A stretch of 55,393 bases of DNA. It comes from Pyrinomonadaceae bacterium. Lineage in GTDB: Bacteria > Acidobacteriota > Blastocatellia > Pyrinomonadales > Pyrinomonadaceae. This document shows positions 9,561 to 17,788 of the stretch, piece by piece. The position numbers were made by a program, and so were the translations under genes. The stretch is from the NCBI GenBank assembly GCA_030841105.1, contig JAVEDE010000055.1, positions 1 through 55,393 on the forward strand. Reading direction: 5' to 3'. The notes under the pieces are model-generated. The model searched no databases. It worked only from the letters and a program-made list of their open reading frames with translations, and had not been told where the DNA came from. Positions within the stretch are counted from its first letter, which is position 1. Every line of letters starts with the position of its first letter.

Positions 9561-10241
9561 GTGCTGCGCCGTACATCGAAGCCGAAAATTTTAAACGCGC
9601 GGTCTTACGCCGAAGGCTTGCGCGAGTTGGCCGCGCGCGACCGAGACCTCGCGCGCATCCACGCGGAGTTAGGCACGCCGCCCGAATGGTTTCGCGCGCC
9701 GGGCTTCCAGACGCTCGTCCACATCATCCTTGAGCAACAGGTGTCGCTCGCTTCGGCGCAAGTCGCCTTCACGCGCCTCGTCGCGCTCGTCTCGCCGTCG
9801 CCGATCACGCCGGAGAGTTTCCTCGCGCTCGACGACGCCGAGTTGAAGGGCGCGGGCTTCAGTCGCCAGAAGATCGTCTACGGGAGGCATCTGGCCGAGG
9901 CCGTCGCGGGTGGGCGTCTGAACCTCGAAGCGTTCGGCCGGATGGACGACGAAGCGGTGAAGGCCGGTTTGACGAGCGTGAAGGGGATCGGCGCGTGGAC
10001 GGCGGACATCTACCTGTTGATGTCGCTCCGCAGGCCGGACGCGTGGCCTGCCGGAGACCTCGCCCTCGCCGTGGCGATGCAGGAAGTCAAACGTCTCGCC
10101 GCGCGTCCCGCGCCCGTCGAACTCGAAGAGATGGCCGAGGCGTGGCGACCGTGGCGTGCGGTCGGCGCGCGGCTCTTGTGGCATCACTATCTGCAACGGC
10201 GTGCGGCCGCCGCCGTCGCCCGCACGCGTAACGAACTTTGA
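9561..10241 (+). CDS. alkA: DNA-3-methyladenine glycosylase II-like (HhH-GPD) DNA repair enzyme
   Basis: 226 residues starting with GTG at 9561 after AAGG. The HhH-GPD signature is complete: helix-hairpin-helix at residues 136-153 (LTSVKGIGAWTADIYLL), then the catalytic aspartate D166 in WPAGDLALAVAM. The family excises alkylated purines such as 3-methyladenine from DNA by base flipping. It lacks the iron-sulfur cysteines of the Nth/MutY branch, which supports AlkA. The N-terminal AlkA subdomain is short, so it is nearer to the minimal AlkA-like form. Its stop codon lies in the first unit of a 32-bp tandem repeat that fills the downstream spacer. Confidence 0.87.
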   Translation: MLRRTSKPKILNARSYAEGLRELAARDRDLARIHAELGTPPEWFRAPGFQTLVHIILEQQVSLASAQVAFTRLVALVSPSPITPESFLALDDAELKGAGFSRQKIVYGRHLAEAVAGGRLNLEAFGRMDDEAVKAGLTSVKGIGAWTADIYLLMSLRRPDAWPAGDLALAVAMQEVKRLAARPAPVELEEMAEAWRPWRAVGARLLWHHYLQRRAAAAVARTRNEL

Positions 10242-10329
10242 TTAACGTCGTCCGTCCTTGAAACTAACTTTGACTAACCTCGTCTGCCCTCGCGGCGAAC
10301 TTTGAACAACCCGCCCGAACTTGAGGAGA
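10234..10329 (+). repeat. Degenerate 32-bp tandem repeat after alkA
   Basis: AACTTTG recurs at 10234, 10266 and 10298, defining three units of 32 bp that diverge in their second halves. The first unit contains the alkA stop codon; the last overlaps the Shine-Dalgarno of the next gene. Confidence 0.7.
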
Positions 10330-10336
10330 ACCGGCC

Positions 10337-11710
10337 ATGAAGTCGAGATTGAACACGAGTCTGTTCGCGCTGCTCCTGTGTGTGACGAGTTGCGCGACGA
10401 ACCTCTCAGCCAAGACGCGAGACGGCGCACAGCAGCACTGGCCTTCCTTCCGCGGCCGCAACGCGTCCGGCGTCGCCGAGAGCCAGAATTTGCCTCAGAG
10501 TTGGAACGCGCCGAAAGGCGAGAACATCAAATGGAAGACGCGGATTCCGGGGCTGGCGCATTCGAGTCCAATCGTCTGGGGCGGGCGAGTGTTCGTCACG
10601 ACCGCCGTCAGCAGCGCGCGCGGCGACGGCACTTTTCGCCACGGCCTCTACGGCGACGGCGACGCCTCGGACGACACTTCGAGCCAGCAGTGGAAGCTCT
10701 ACGCGCTCAATGCGAAGGACGGCAAAGTTTTGTGGGAACGCATCGCCTACGAGGGCGTGCCGCGCGAGAAACGACACGTCAAGGCCACCTACGCCAACGC
10801 CACCCCGGCCACCGACGGCCGTTACGTCGTCGCCTTCTTCGGCTCGCAGGGCTTGTACGCCTTCGACATGCGCGGCCGTCAACTGTGGAAGAAAGACCTC
10901 GGCGTGCTGAACGCGGGCGCGTACGACATTCCGAGTTATGAATGGGGCACGGCCAGTTCGCCGATCATTTACAAGGACTCTGTTGTCGTGCAGTGCGACA
11001 CGCAAGCAGGGTCTTTCCTGCTGGCGTCGGACATCAAGACCGGCAAGACGCTCTGGAAGACCGCGCGCGAAGAACTCCCCTCGTGGGGCACACCGACCGT
11101 CTACACGGGCGCGGGACGCACGGAGATCGTCACCAACGCTTCCAACTTCATACGCGGCTACGACCCGGAGACGGGGCGGGAGTTGTGGCGTCTGGGCGGC
11201 AGTTCAAAGATCACCGCGCCGACGCCGATCTTCTCCGGCGACTTGATCGTCGTCGCGAGCGGGCGTCGGCCGGAAGCGCCGATCTTCGTCATCCGCGCGG
11301 GCGCGTCGGGCGACATCACGCTGGCTAAGGATCAGTCTTCCAACAAGTCAATCGCGTGGAGCAAGCAGGGGCGCGGCTCTTACATGCCGACGCCGCTCAT
11401 CTACCGCGACCACCTCTACGTGCTGTCGAATCAAGGCGTGTTCGACTGCTACGACCTCAAGACGGGCGCGGAGGTGTATCGCGAGCGACTGCCGCATCAG
11501 GGCGGGGGTTTCAGCGCGTCGCCGGTGGCGGCCGACGGGCGGATTTATTTGCCGAGCGAGGACGGCGAGATGTTCGTCGTCGCGGCGGGGGCGAAGTTCG
11601 AGTTGCTCGCGCGCAACCCGATGGGCGAACTTTTGATGGCGACCCCGGCGATCTCCGACGGACGGATGTTCGTGCGGACGCAACACCACCTGTTCGCAAT
11701 CGGGAAGTAA
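10337..11710 (+). CDS. PQQ-like beta-propeller lipoprotein
   Basis: 457 residues; AGGAG at 10324-10328 sets the ATG at 10337. The N-terminus has a lipoprotein signal with lipobox VTSC (Cys near residue 19), predicting a membrane-anchored, extracytoplasmic protein. The rest is a series of PQQ-like repeats with recurring G.(V/L)YA.D...G...W blades, for example [14 protein letters not shown] and [15 protein letters not shown], as in the PF13360 beta-propeller and BamB-like proteins. The quinoprotein dehydrogenase active-site Cys-Cys pair is not seen, so enzymatic activity is doubtful; a scaffold or binding role is more likely. Large families of this type occur in Acidobacteria and Planctomycetes. 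Confidence 0.85.
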   Translation: MKSRLNTSLFALLLCVTSCATNLSAKTRDGAQQHWPSFRGRNASGVAESQNLPQSWNAPKGENIKWKTRIPGLAHSSPIVWGGRVFVTTAVSSARGDGTFRHGLYGDGDASDDTSSQQWKLYALNAKDGKVLWERIAYEGVPREKRHVKATYANATPATDGRYVVAFFGSQGLYAFDMRGRQLWKKDLGVLNAGAYDIPSYEWGTASSPIIYKDSVVVQCDTQAGSFLLASDIKTGKTLWKTAREELPSWGTPTVYTGAGRTEIVTNASNFIRGYDPETGRELWRLGGSSKITAPTPIFSGDLIVVASGRRPEAPIFVIRAGASGDITLAKDQSSNKSIAWSKQGRGSYMPTPLIYRDHLYVLSNQGVFDCYDLKTGAEVYRERLPHQGGGFSASPVAADGRIYLPSEDGEMFVVAAGAKFELLARNPMGELLMATPAISDGRMFVRTQHHLFAIGK

Positions 11711-11794
11711 GGGCGGGAGTGCGTGAAGGCGTCCGGCGCGGTAAGAGTGCGCGCGTGGGCGGACTGCGGAGATAGAGACACTTCAAACGTCGTA

Positions 11795-11869
11795 CACGAG
11801 TCGTTGCGTCAAACGACTTCACGAGTCGCTGTGTCAAACGTTCGCTGGTTGTTGCGTCACACGTTCAAG
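11795..11869 (-). repeat. 25-bp degenerate tandem repeat spanning a stop codon
   Basis: Three 25-bp units (11795-11819, 11820-11844, 11845-11869) share a CGTKTGACRCARC core read on the minus strand. The unit nearest the gene at 11857-12306 contains its stop codon, so the pattern looks like tandem copying of the gene end. Confidence 0.7.
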
Positions 11870-12306
11870 AGTTTGCGATAGGCCGCGTACACGTCGGACA
11901 GTTTATCTGCGGCGGCCGGGTCGCTGCGCGCGAGCAGCGTGATGATCTCGTCGCGCCCGGCAAACAACGCCTGCGCGGACGTGCGTTGCGCGGGCGTGAG
12001 CGGCGAGTCGTCGCCCTTGTCAATGTCGGCCTGCAAGGAGGTGTAGAACTGGCTGGCCGCCTGTCGCGCCGGTTCGTAATCGCCGCGACGCGCGTCGAGT
12101 GCGGCCGAGGCGAGTTGGTTCTGCAAACGCGCGAGGCCGAGCGTGCGCTCCGCCGCCGCGAGTTGGTGGCCGCTCTCGCGCGCGCGCAGCCACATCGGGA
12201 CGAAGCCGACGAGGAAGGCGACGAGCGCGAGCGCGGCGTAGATGCCGACGCGCTGCAACAAATTACTCGATCTGGCCGGTGTGGTGTCCCGAATATCTTC
12301 GCTCAT
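11857..12306 (-). CDS. Single-pass membrane protein with periplasmic helical domain, unknown
   Basis: 149 residues from the ATG at 12306, chosen because GAGGAG (complement at 12313-12318) lies 6 nt upstream; in-frame starts further upstream would add a tail with no ribosome site. A short polar N-terminus is followed by one transmembrane helix (about 19-39) and then an all-helical, Ala/Gln-rich domain with coiled-coil character (ERTLGLARLQNQLASAALDARRGDYEPARQAASQFYTSL) that resembles a TPR-like pair. No named family recognised. It lies downstream of glnA on the same strand, with a strong palindrome between them. Confidence 0.7.
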   Translation of the reverse strand: MSEDIRDTTPARSSNLLQRVGIYAALALVAFLVGFVPMWLRARESGHQLAAAERTLGLARLQNQLASAALDARRGDYEPARQAASQFYTSLQADIDKGDDSPLTPAQRTSAQALFAGRDEIITLLARSDPAAADKLSDVYAAYRKLLNV

Positions 12307-12412
12307 CATCAACTCCTCGGACGGCGGCCGTCCCAATTCGCGGAATGTCTCACCCGGCACAATATCAGATGTCGCCCGCAAATGATGAACGCGGAATGAC
12401 GGCGGAGAAATA

Positions 12413-12506
12413 AACGACGAACGCGGAACGCGGAACGATGAAGTAAAACAACAACTCGCGGGAGTGTTGCTTTCAGTTCATCGTTCCACATTCCGCGTTC
12501 GTCGTT
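12413..12506. repeat. Palindromic element E1 downstream of glnA
   Basis: A 30-nt arm at 12413-12442 pairs with 12477-12506 at 28 of 30 positions. The arms are built from AACGCGG/AACGATG-type units, and the loop side contains CTTTCAGTT, the core shared with elements at 27695 and 34183. It begins 4 bp past the glnA stop and may terminate glnA transcription. Confidence 0.85.
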
Positions 12507-12510
12507 CGCT

Positions 12511-13935
12511 CTAGATGTCGTAGTACATCGAGAACTCCAACGGGTGCGGGCGCATGCGCAGGCGCGCGATCTCGTTGTCGCGTTTGTAGCCGATCCAGCG
12601 ATCAATGAGTTGCGGCGTAAACACGTCGCCTTTGAGCAGGAAGTCGTGGTCGGCTTCGAGCGCGTTGAGCGATTCGTCGAGCGACCCCGGCAAGCTCGGC
12701 ACGTCTTTGAGTTGCTCCGGCGAGAGATCGTAGATGTCTTTGTCGAGCGGCTCGCCCGGATCAATGCGGTTCTGGATGCCGTCGAGACCTGCGAGCAGCA
12801 TCGCCGAGAAGGCGAGGTACGGGTTGCACGAAGGGTCGGGCGGACGAAACTCCAGACGCTTCAACTTCGGGTTGGTCGAGAACATCGGAATGCGGATGGC
12901 CGCCGAGCGGTTGCGCGCCGAGTAGGCGAGGTTGACCGGGGCTTCAAAACCGGGGACGAGTCGCTTGTAGCTGTTCGTCGTCGGCGCGGCGAAGGCGACG
13001 ACGGCCGCGGCGTGTTTCAACAGGCCGCCGATATAGAAGCGCGCCATCTCGGAGAGACCGGCGTAGCCGTCGCCCGCAAACAGTGGCTTCTCGCCTTTCC
13101 ATAAGCTCTGGTGACAGTGCATCCCACTGCCGTTGTCGCCGTAGAGCGGCTTCGGCATGAAGGTCGCGGTCTTCCCGTACTGGTAGGCCGTGTTGCGCAC
13201 GACATATTTGAAGAGTTGGAGGTTGTCGGCCGTGCCGAGCATCGTCGCGTAGCGAATGTCAATCTCGCACTGCCCGGCCGTGGCGACTTCGTGATGGTGA
13301 CATTCGACCGTGATGCCGCAGCGTTCGAGAATAAGCGCGATCTCTGAGCGCAGGTCGCTGAGCGTGTCGGTCGGCGGGACGGGCACGTAGCCCTCTTTGG
13401 GGCGGATGCGGTAGCCCTGATTGGGGCCGTTCGCCTCATCGGCCGCGCGCCCCGAAGCCCAGTGGCCTTCGTCGGATTCGATGGTGTAACCGGCGGAGAA
13501 CTGGTCGTTGTTGAAGCGCACGCCGTCGAAGACGAAGAACTCGGCTTCGGGGCCGAAGTAGACGGTGTCGGCCAAGCCCGTGAAACGCAGGTAGCTCTCG
13601 GCGCGCTGCGCGACGGAGCGCGGGTCTAGGCCGTAGCCCTCTTTCGTGATCGGGTCAACGGCGTTAGCGATGAGGCAGAGCGTCTGTTCCTCTGCGAAGG
13701 GATCCATCCACATCCGACCGGGGTCGGGCACGAGCAGCATGTCCGACTCGTGGATCGAAGCCCAGCCGCGCAAAGAAGAGGCGTCGAAACCGAAGCCGTC
13801 CTCGAACGATCCCTCGTCGAGTTCGTGGATCGGGTAAGTCAAGTGGTGCCATGCGCCCACGAGGTCTGTGAATCTGACGGAGAGAAATTTCGCTCCTTGC
13901 TCCTCGGCATACTTCAAGGCCGTTTTTGCGTTCAT
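12511..13935 (-). CDS. glnA: Type I glutamine synthetase
   Basis: 474 residues from the ATG at 13935, set by AGGAG at 13941-13945; a longer in-frame opening to 14088 lies inside the promoter. GS landmarks are present: [18 protein letters not shown] (metal ligands), [30 protein letters not shown] and [19 protein letters not shown]. The enzyme joins ammonia to glutamate with ATP. The adenylylation loop carries Y402 in DIYDLSPEQ, the position modified by GlnE in GSI-beta enzymes, and glnE is encoded at 5504-8818. The transcript starts from a consensus promoter about 145 nt upstream and probably ends at the palindrome just past the stop. Confidence 0.96.
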   Translation of the reverse strand: MNAKTALKYAEEQGAKFLSVRFTDLVGAWHHLTYPIHELDEGSFEDGFGFDASSLRGWASIHESDMLLVPDPGRMWMDPFAEEQTLCLIANAVDPITKEGYGLDPRSVAQRAESYLRFTGLADTVYFGPEAEFFVFDGVRFNNDQFSAGYTIESDEGHWASGRAADEANGPNQGYRIRPKEGYVPVPPTDTLSDLRSEIALILERCGITVECHHHEVATAGQCEIDIRYATMLGTADNLQLFKYVVRNTAYQYGKTATFMPKPLYGDNGSGMHCHQSLWKGEKPLFAGDGYAGLSEMARFYIGGLLKHAAAVVAFAAPTTNSYKRLVPGFEAPVNLAYSARNRSAAIRIPMFSTNPKLKRLEFRPPDPSCNPYLAFSAMLLAGLDGIQNRIDPGEPLDKDIYDLSPEQLKDVPSLPGSLDESLNALEADHDFLLKGDVFTPQLIDRWIGYKRDNEIARLRMRPHPLEFSMYYDI

Positions 13936-14086
13936 GTTATCTCCTGCTCGGTTGTGTAGGGAGTGTGGGTCTGACAGGCCGCCGTCGTGCTGCTGCGGAA
14001 CGTGCGTGCGACTGTTGAGAAGTTTGGCAAATGCTTCAAAGCGGGCGTCGTTCGACTGCTGCGTGAGACGCTGTAAAAAAGTCCGC

Positions 14087-14114
14087 ATTATAGAGCCGCC
14101 GCCGACCCTGTCAA
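14087..14114 (-). promoter_or_regulatory. Consensus sigma70 promoter of glnA
   Basis: On the minus strand a perfect TTGACA (14114-14109) and a perfect TATAAT (14092-14087) are separated by 16 bp, giving a start near 14080 and a 5' leader of about 145 nt before the glnA ATG. The 438-bp glnA/speA spacer holds no gene that I can support. I see no known riboswitch in the leader. Confidence 0.8.
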
Positions 14115-14232
14115 GGTTTCACGCGAGAAACTTGGTGGCACGCTTTTCAACAACGCCCCGATGGGTCTCCTAAACCTTTCTGGGGCGACTGTTTAAGCCC
14201 GTCGCAGAGCGTCCGCGCGCCAAAAATAGTTA

Positions 14233-14261
14233 TTGTTTGCCTCCGGTTTTTCTGTTACTCT
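14233..14261 (+). promoter_or_regulatory. Candidate promoter of speA
   Basis: TTGTTT (14233-14238) and TACTCT (14256-14261) are 17 bp apart, and TG one base before the -10 makes it an extended -10 type. It would give a leader of about 105 nt before the TTG start of speA. Confidence 0.4.
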
Positions 14262-14373
14262 GCGACCTTAAGTTTTCCAACCATGTATGTTCCCACTAAA
14301 GGCGGAGCGCGGAGACGGACAGGCGCGCACTTGATGCCCCAACACGAACACGAGGGAGGCAGGAGACCGGAAG

Positions 14374-16305
14374 TTGACCACGGCTATTGAACAGACGCTC
14401 GAAACCTACGGCATCGAAAATTGGGGAGCCGGCTACTTCGGCATCAACCGCAAAGGTAACTTGATCGTCCACCCCTCGGACACGGACACCAAATCTTCCG
14501 CCGATCTCAAAGAGATCATTGACGACCTCGAACGTCGCGGCATCTCCACGCCCGTCCTCCTGCGCTTCCCCCAACTCGTCACCGCGCAGGTGCGCAAACT
14601 CCAACGCGCCTTCCGCAATGCCATCCGCGAATTTGAATATCAGGGCACGCACATGTGCGTCTACCCGATGAAAGTCAACCAGCAGCGGGCGGTGGTCGAG
14701 GAGTACTTGCGCGAGGGCACGCGCTACGACTTCGGGCTAGAGGCCGGGTCGAAGGCCGAACTCTACGCGGCGGTCGCGCTCGAACAGGCGTCCGACAGCC
14801 TGCTCGTCTTGAACGGCTTCAAGGACGAGGAGTTCATCGAACTCGCTTTCGTCTCCGCGCGCGCCGGGAAGCGCGTCGTGATCGTCATCGAGAAGATGAG
14901 CGAACTCGACCACATCCTGCGCTTCGCCGATAGCTTCGAGGACGATCACGAGGGCGATCTGCCCCTCGTCGGCCTGCGCGTCAAACTCTACTCGAAGGGT
15001 TCGGGGCGTTGGGAGAAGTCGGGCGGCGAGGCGGCGAAGTTCGGGTTGACGACGACCGAGTTGCTGGAAGTGATCCGCCGCTTGCAGGAGGCGGGGCGCA
15101 TCGAGATGTTGCGTCTCTTGCACTTCCACATCGGCTCGCAACTCACAGACATCAAGCGCATCAAGAACGCGATGAAAGAGGCGGCGCGCGTCTACGCCAA
15201 GATTTACCAGATGAAGATTCCCATCGAGTTGCTCGATGTCGGCGGCGGCATGGCCGTGGACTACGACGGCTCGAAGACCGCCTTCGACTCTTCCGCCAAC
15301 TACAACTCGCAGGAGTTCGCCAACGACGTCATCTACACGATCAAGCAGGTCTGCGACGACGAGAACGTGCCGCACCCGACCGTCATACAGGAGTCCGGCC
15401 GCTACCTCTCCGCCTACCACGCGATCCTCGTCACCAACGTGCAGGAAGAGATCGAGACGGTGGTTGAAGACATTACGCCGATTGAGATTGACGCCGACGA
15501 CCCGCAGGTCGTTACCGAACTCGGCGACCTGCGCCAGAACATCAGCATCAAGAACTACCGCGAGTATTACCACGACGCGCTCGAACACCGCGACACGATG
15601 TTCACACTGTTCAACCTCGGCCTCATCTCGCTCGAAGACCGCGCGAAGGGCGAGGTGCTCTTCTGGGACGTGTGCGAGCGCGCCGACAAGTACGCGCAGC
15701 AGGCCGAGTACGTCTCCGAGGAGTTCGACGAACTGCGTCGGCTGTCGCGCGCGAAGTATTTGACGAACTTCTCGGTCTTCCGTTCCGCGCCGGATCATTG
15801 GGCGCTCGACCAGTTGTTCCCCATCGTCCCGATTCATCGTCTCAACAAAACGCCGACCGCCTACGCCACGCTCTGCGACATCACCTGCGACTCGGACGGC
15901 GTGGTGGACAAGTTCGTTGATCTGCACGACGTGAAGCAGGTGCTCGAACTGCACCCGCTGATCGCGGGCGAGCCGTACTATCTGGCGTTCCTTTTGGTCG
16001 GGGCGTATCAGGAAGTGATGGGCAACAACCACAACCTCTTCGGCATACCGAACGAGGCGCACATCCACATTGACGAGGACGGCTATCTGATCAAGAAAGT
16101 CCTGCGCGGCACGACCGTGGGCGAAGCGGTCGAGAGCGCGCGCTACGAGCCGGGGCAACTGCACGACGGCTTTCGCCGCCAGGTCAGGCAGCGCATCAAG
16201 CAGGGCTTCCTGACCGAAGCCGAAGGCGCGGAACTCGTCGAGTTCTACGAATCCCGCGTCAGCGCCTACACCTATCTCGCAGTCAACGGGAAAGAGAGGA
16301 AGTGA
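14374..16305 (+). CDS. speA: Biosynthetic arginine decarboxylase
   Basis: 643 residues from a TTG at 14374, preceded by a GGAGGCAGGAG ribosome site. The sequence follows the long PLP-dependent arginine decarboxylase family throughout: NWGAGYFGINRKGNL at the start, PMKVNQQ with K100 as the PLP lysine, LLHFHIGSQ, LDVGGGMAVDYDG, QESGRYLSAYHA and the C-terminal half with FLVGAYQEVMGNNHNLFG. The reaction is arginine to agmatine plus CO2, the first step of putrescine and spermidine supply. Size fits the family. Next gene on the strand is a deoxyhypusine-synthase homologue, so the two form a polyamine unit separated by element E2. Confidence 0.95.
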   Translation: MTTAIEQTLETYGIENWGAGYFGINRKGNLIVHPSDTDTKSSADLKEIIDDLERRGISTPVLLRFPQLVTAQVRKLQRAFRNAIREFEYQGTHMCVYPMKVNQQRAVVEEYLREGTRYDFGLEAGSKAELYAAVALEQASDSLLVLNGFKDEEFIELAFVSARAGKRVVIVIEKMSELDHILRFADSFEDDHEGDLPLVGLRVKLYSKGSGRWEKSGGEAAKFGLTTTELLEVIRRLQEAGRIEMLRLLHFHIGSQLTDIKRIKNAMKEAARVYAKIYQMKIPIELLDVGGGMAVDYDGSKTAFDSSANYNSQEFANDVIYTIKQVCDDENVPHPTVIQESGRYLSAYHAILVTNVQEEIETVVEDITPIEIDADDPQVVTELGDLRQNISIKNYREYYHDALEHRDTMFTLFNLGLISLEDRAKGEVLFWDVCERADKYAQQAEYVSEEFDELRRLSRAKYLTNFSVFRSAPDHWALDQLFPIVPIHRLNKTPTAYATLCDITCDSDGVVDKFVDLHDVKQVLELHPLIAGEPYYLAFLLVGAYQEVMGNNHNLFGIPNEAHIHIDEDGYLIKKVLRGTTVGEAVESARYEPGQLHDGFRRQVRQRIKQGFLTEAEGAELVEFYESRVSAYTYLAVNGKERK

Positions 16306-16315
16306 CAATAAAACA

Positions 16316-16457
16316 GTGACGAGTGACGAGTGACAAGTGACAAGTAAATCGCGAACCGTGAATCGTGAATAGAAAGGAACAGTCTTCATCTATTTACAAT
16401 TTACGATTGACGATTTACCTGTCTTCAACTTGTCACTCATCACTCGTCACTCGTCAC
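16316..16457. repeat. Nested heptad palindrome E2 between speA and speY-like gene
   Basis: The outer arms are four GTGACRA heptamers (16316-16343) facing four complementary heptamers (16430-16457), 27 of 29 paired. Inside, GTRAATC-type heptamers at 16344-16371 face their complements at about 16389-16417, with a purine-rich loop. The element starts 10 bp after the speA stop and ends 10 bp before the next ATG. Confidence 0.9.
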
Positions 16458-16467
16458 TCAAAAAACT

Positions 16468-17526
16468 ATGGTAACTCAACGCAAACCCCGACCCTCGAAG
16501 TATCTGACCGTCCCGACGCGCCCGGTGCAGGTGGATCGCGACCGCTCGGTGGCCGGACTGCTGGAGAAGATGGAGGGCACTGGCTTTGGCGCGCGCCAGT
16601 TGGCCGAGGCGCACCGCATCTGGCTCGACATGCTCGGCGACAACACGACGATCTTCGTCGCCGCTTCCGGCGCGCTCATCCCGGCGGGGATGCGTCGCCT
16701 CCTGGCCTACGTCATCAAAAACCGCTTCGTGGACGTGCTCGTCTGCTCCGGCGCGCTGCTCTTCCACGACCTGCACGAGACGCTCGGCCGCCAGCACTTT
16801 CAGGCGCACCCGCAGATGACCGACGCCGAACTTGAAGCCTCGCAGATCAGCCGGATGCTCGACGTGATCGCGAGCGAAGAGGAGTACCGCGAGGCCGAAG
16901 AGTGGGTCGGCGGCTTCACCAACCAACTCGACCAGACGCGCCCCTACTCGACGCGCGAGTTCCTGCACCTGCTCGGCCGTGAACTCGCCGAGATCGCGAC
17001 CGACGACGGCGTGCTCACGTCGGCCTACAAGGCGCGCGTGCCCATCTTCTGCCCGACCATCGCCGACTCTTCGATCAGCATCGGCATCGCCAACTCGCGC
17101 TTCGAGAAGAAGAACAATTTCCAGTTCGATCTCATTCAGGACGTGCTCGATCTCACGCAGGTGGCGGCGCGCGCGCGCGTCTCCGGCGTGATCAATATCG
17201 GCGGCGGCACGTCGCGCAGTTTCCTCCACCAGATGGAGGTCGCGACCAACATCGTCAAGACACCCGCGCGCGGACACAAGTACGCGATCCAGATTTCGAG
17301 CGACGCGCCGCACCCCGGCGGCCGCTCGGCCGGGACGGTCAACGACGAGTCGCTCATCTACGGCAAGCTCGCGCGCGGCGCGGTCTCGGCCTACGTCAAC
17401 TGCGACGCCACCATCGCGCTCCCGATCCTCGTCACCTCTTTGTCGCAAACCGCCGCCAAGTACATGAAAGGCCGCAAGCGTCCCAACTTCATCTTCGCCC
17501 GCGAACTGACCATCGAAGTACCGTAA
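16468..17526 (+). CDS. speY: Deoxyhypusine synthase family protein (polyamine biosynthesis)
   Basis: 352 residues. The deoxyhypusine synthase fold is visible from NTTIFVAASGALIPAGMR (NAD-binding region) through NIGGGTSRSFLHQ and SDAPHPGGRSAG to DESLIYGKLARG, where K300 matches the catalytic lysine that carries the aminobutyl group. Bacteria lack eIF5A, so bacterial members are thought to act on small amines, making homospermidine-type products; adjacency to speA supports a polyamine role. The gene symbol is a family-level suggestion. No Shine-Dalgarno precedes the ATG: element E2 ends only 10 nt upstream, so initiation may be leaderless or depend on the element. Confidence 0.88.
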   Translation: MVTQRKPRPSKYLTVPTRPVQVDRDRSVAGLLEKMEGTGFGARQLAEAHRIWLDMLGDNTTIFVAASGALIPAGMRRLLAYVIKNRFVDVLVCSGALLFHDLHETLGRQHFQAHPQMTDAELEASQISRMLDVIASEEEYREAEEWVGGFTNQLDQTRPYSTREFLHLLGRELAEIATDDGVLTSAYKARVPIFCPTIADSSISIGIANSRFEKKNNFQFDLIQDVLDLTQVAARARVSGVINIGGGTSRSFLHQMEVATNIVKTPARGHKYAIQISSDAPHPGGRSAGTVNDESLIYGKLARGAVSAYVNCDATIALPILVTSLSQTAAKYMKGRKRPNFIFARELTIEVP

Positions 17527-17532
17527 AGGAGA

Positions 17533-17597
17533 GGGATGAGGGATGAATCAGGAGAAGCACTCAATCGCTTGAATGCTTTCTTATTCATCCTTCATCC
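17533..17597 (+). terminator. Palindrome E3 (GGGATGA heptads) after the speY-like gene
   Basis: Two GGGATGA heptamers (17533-17546) face complementary TCATCC units; 17534-17548 pairs with 17583-17597 with one mismatch. An inner hairpin AAGCA-TCAA/TTGA-TGCTT spans 17555-17578. It begins 7 bp past the stop and probably ends the transcript. Degenerate right-arm copies continue to about 17640. Confidence 0.75.
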
Positions 17598-17788
17598 TTC
17601 CGCCCTCATCCCTTCGTTATTCCTCCGCCTTCATCCCTTTGCCTTCCCCCGCTCCCTGTGCTACTTTCGCCTCTCCCCCGACGCCCGAATTGACGCGCCC
17701 GGTTTCTAGTCGGCAGCCCTAACAGTCTGGCCGTTCCCAGTCAAAAAATTTCAAACACATTCGACGTAATTTCAGGAGGTTGTCAGCG

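Noticed and set aside
12900..12925. Possible glnA-type riboswitch in the glnA leader
   Set aside because: I could not identify conserved motifs of known glutamine riboswitches in the true leader (13936-14080); this position is in fact inside the gene.
14130..14150. TGGCAC followed by a pyrimidine run, like a sigma54 promoter
   Set aside because: The GC dinucleotide at -12 is absent and the orientation faces speA rather than glnA.
14737..16389. Long open frame antisense to speA (550 codons)
   Set aside because: It mirrors the codon structure of speA, has no recognisable domain, and is typical of shadow frames in GC-rich DNA. Similar antisense frames at 4090-5403, 18920-19960 and 7301-8866 were rejected for the same reason.
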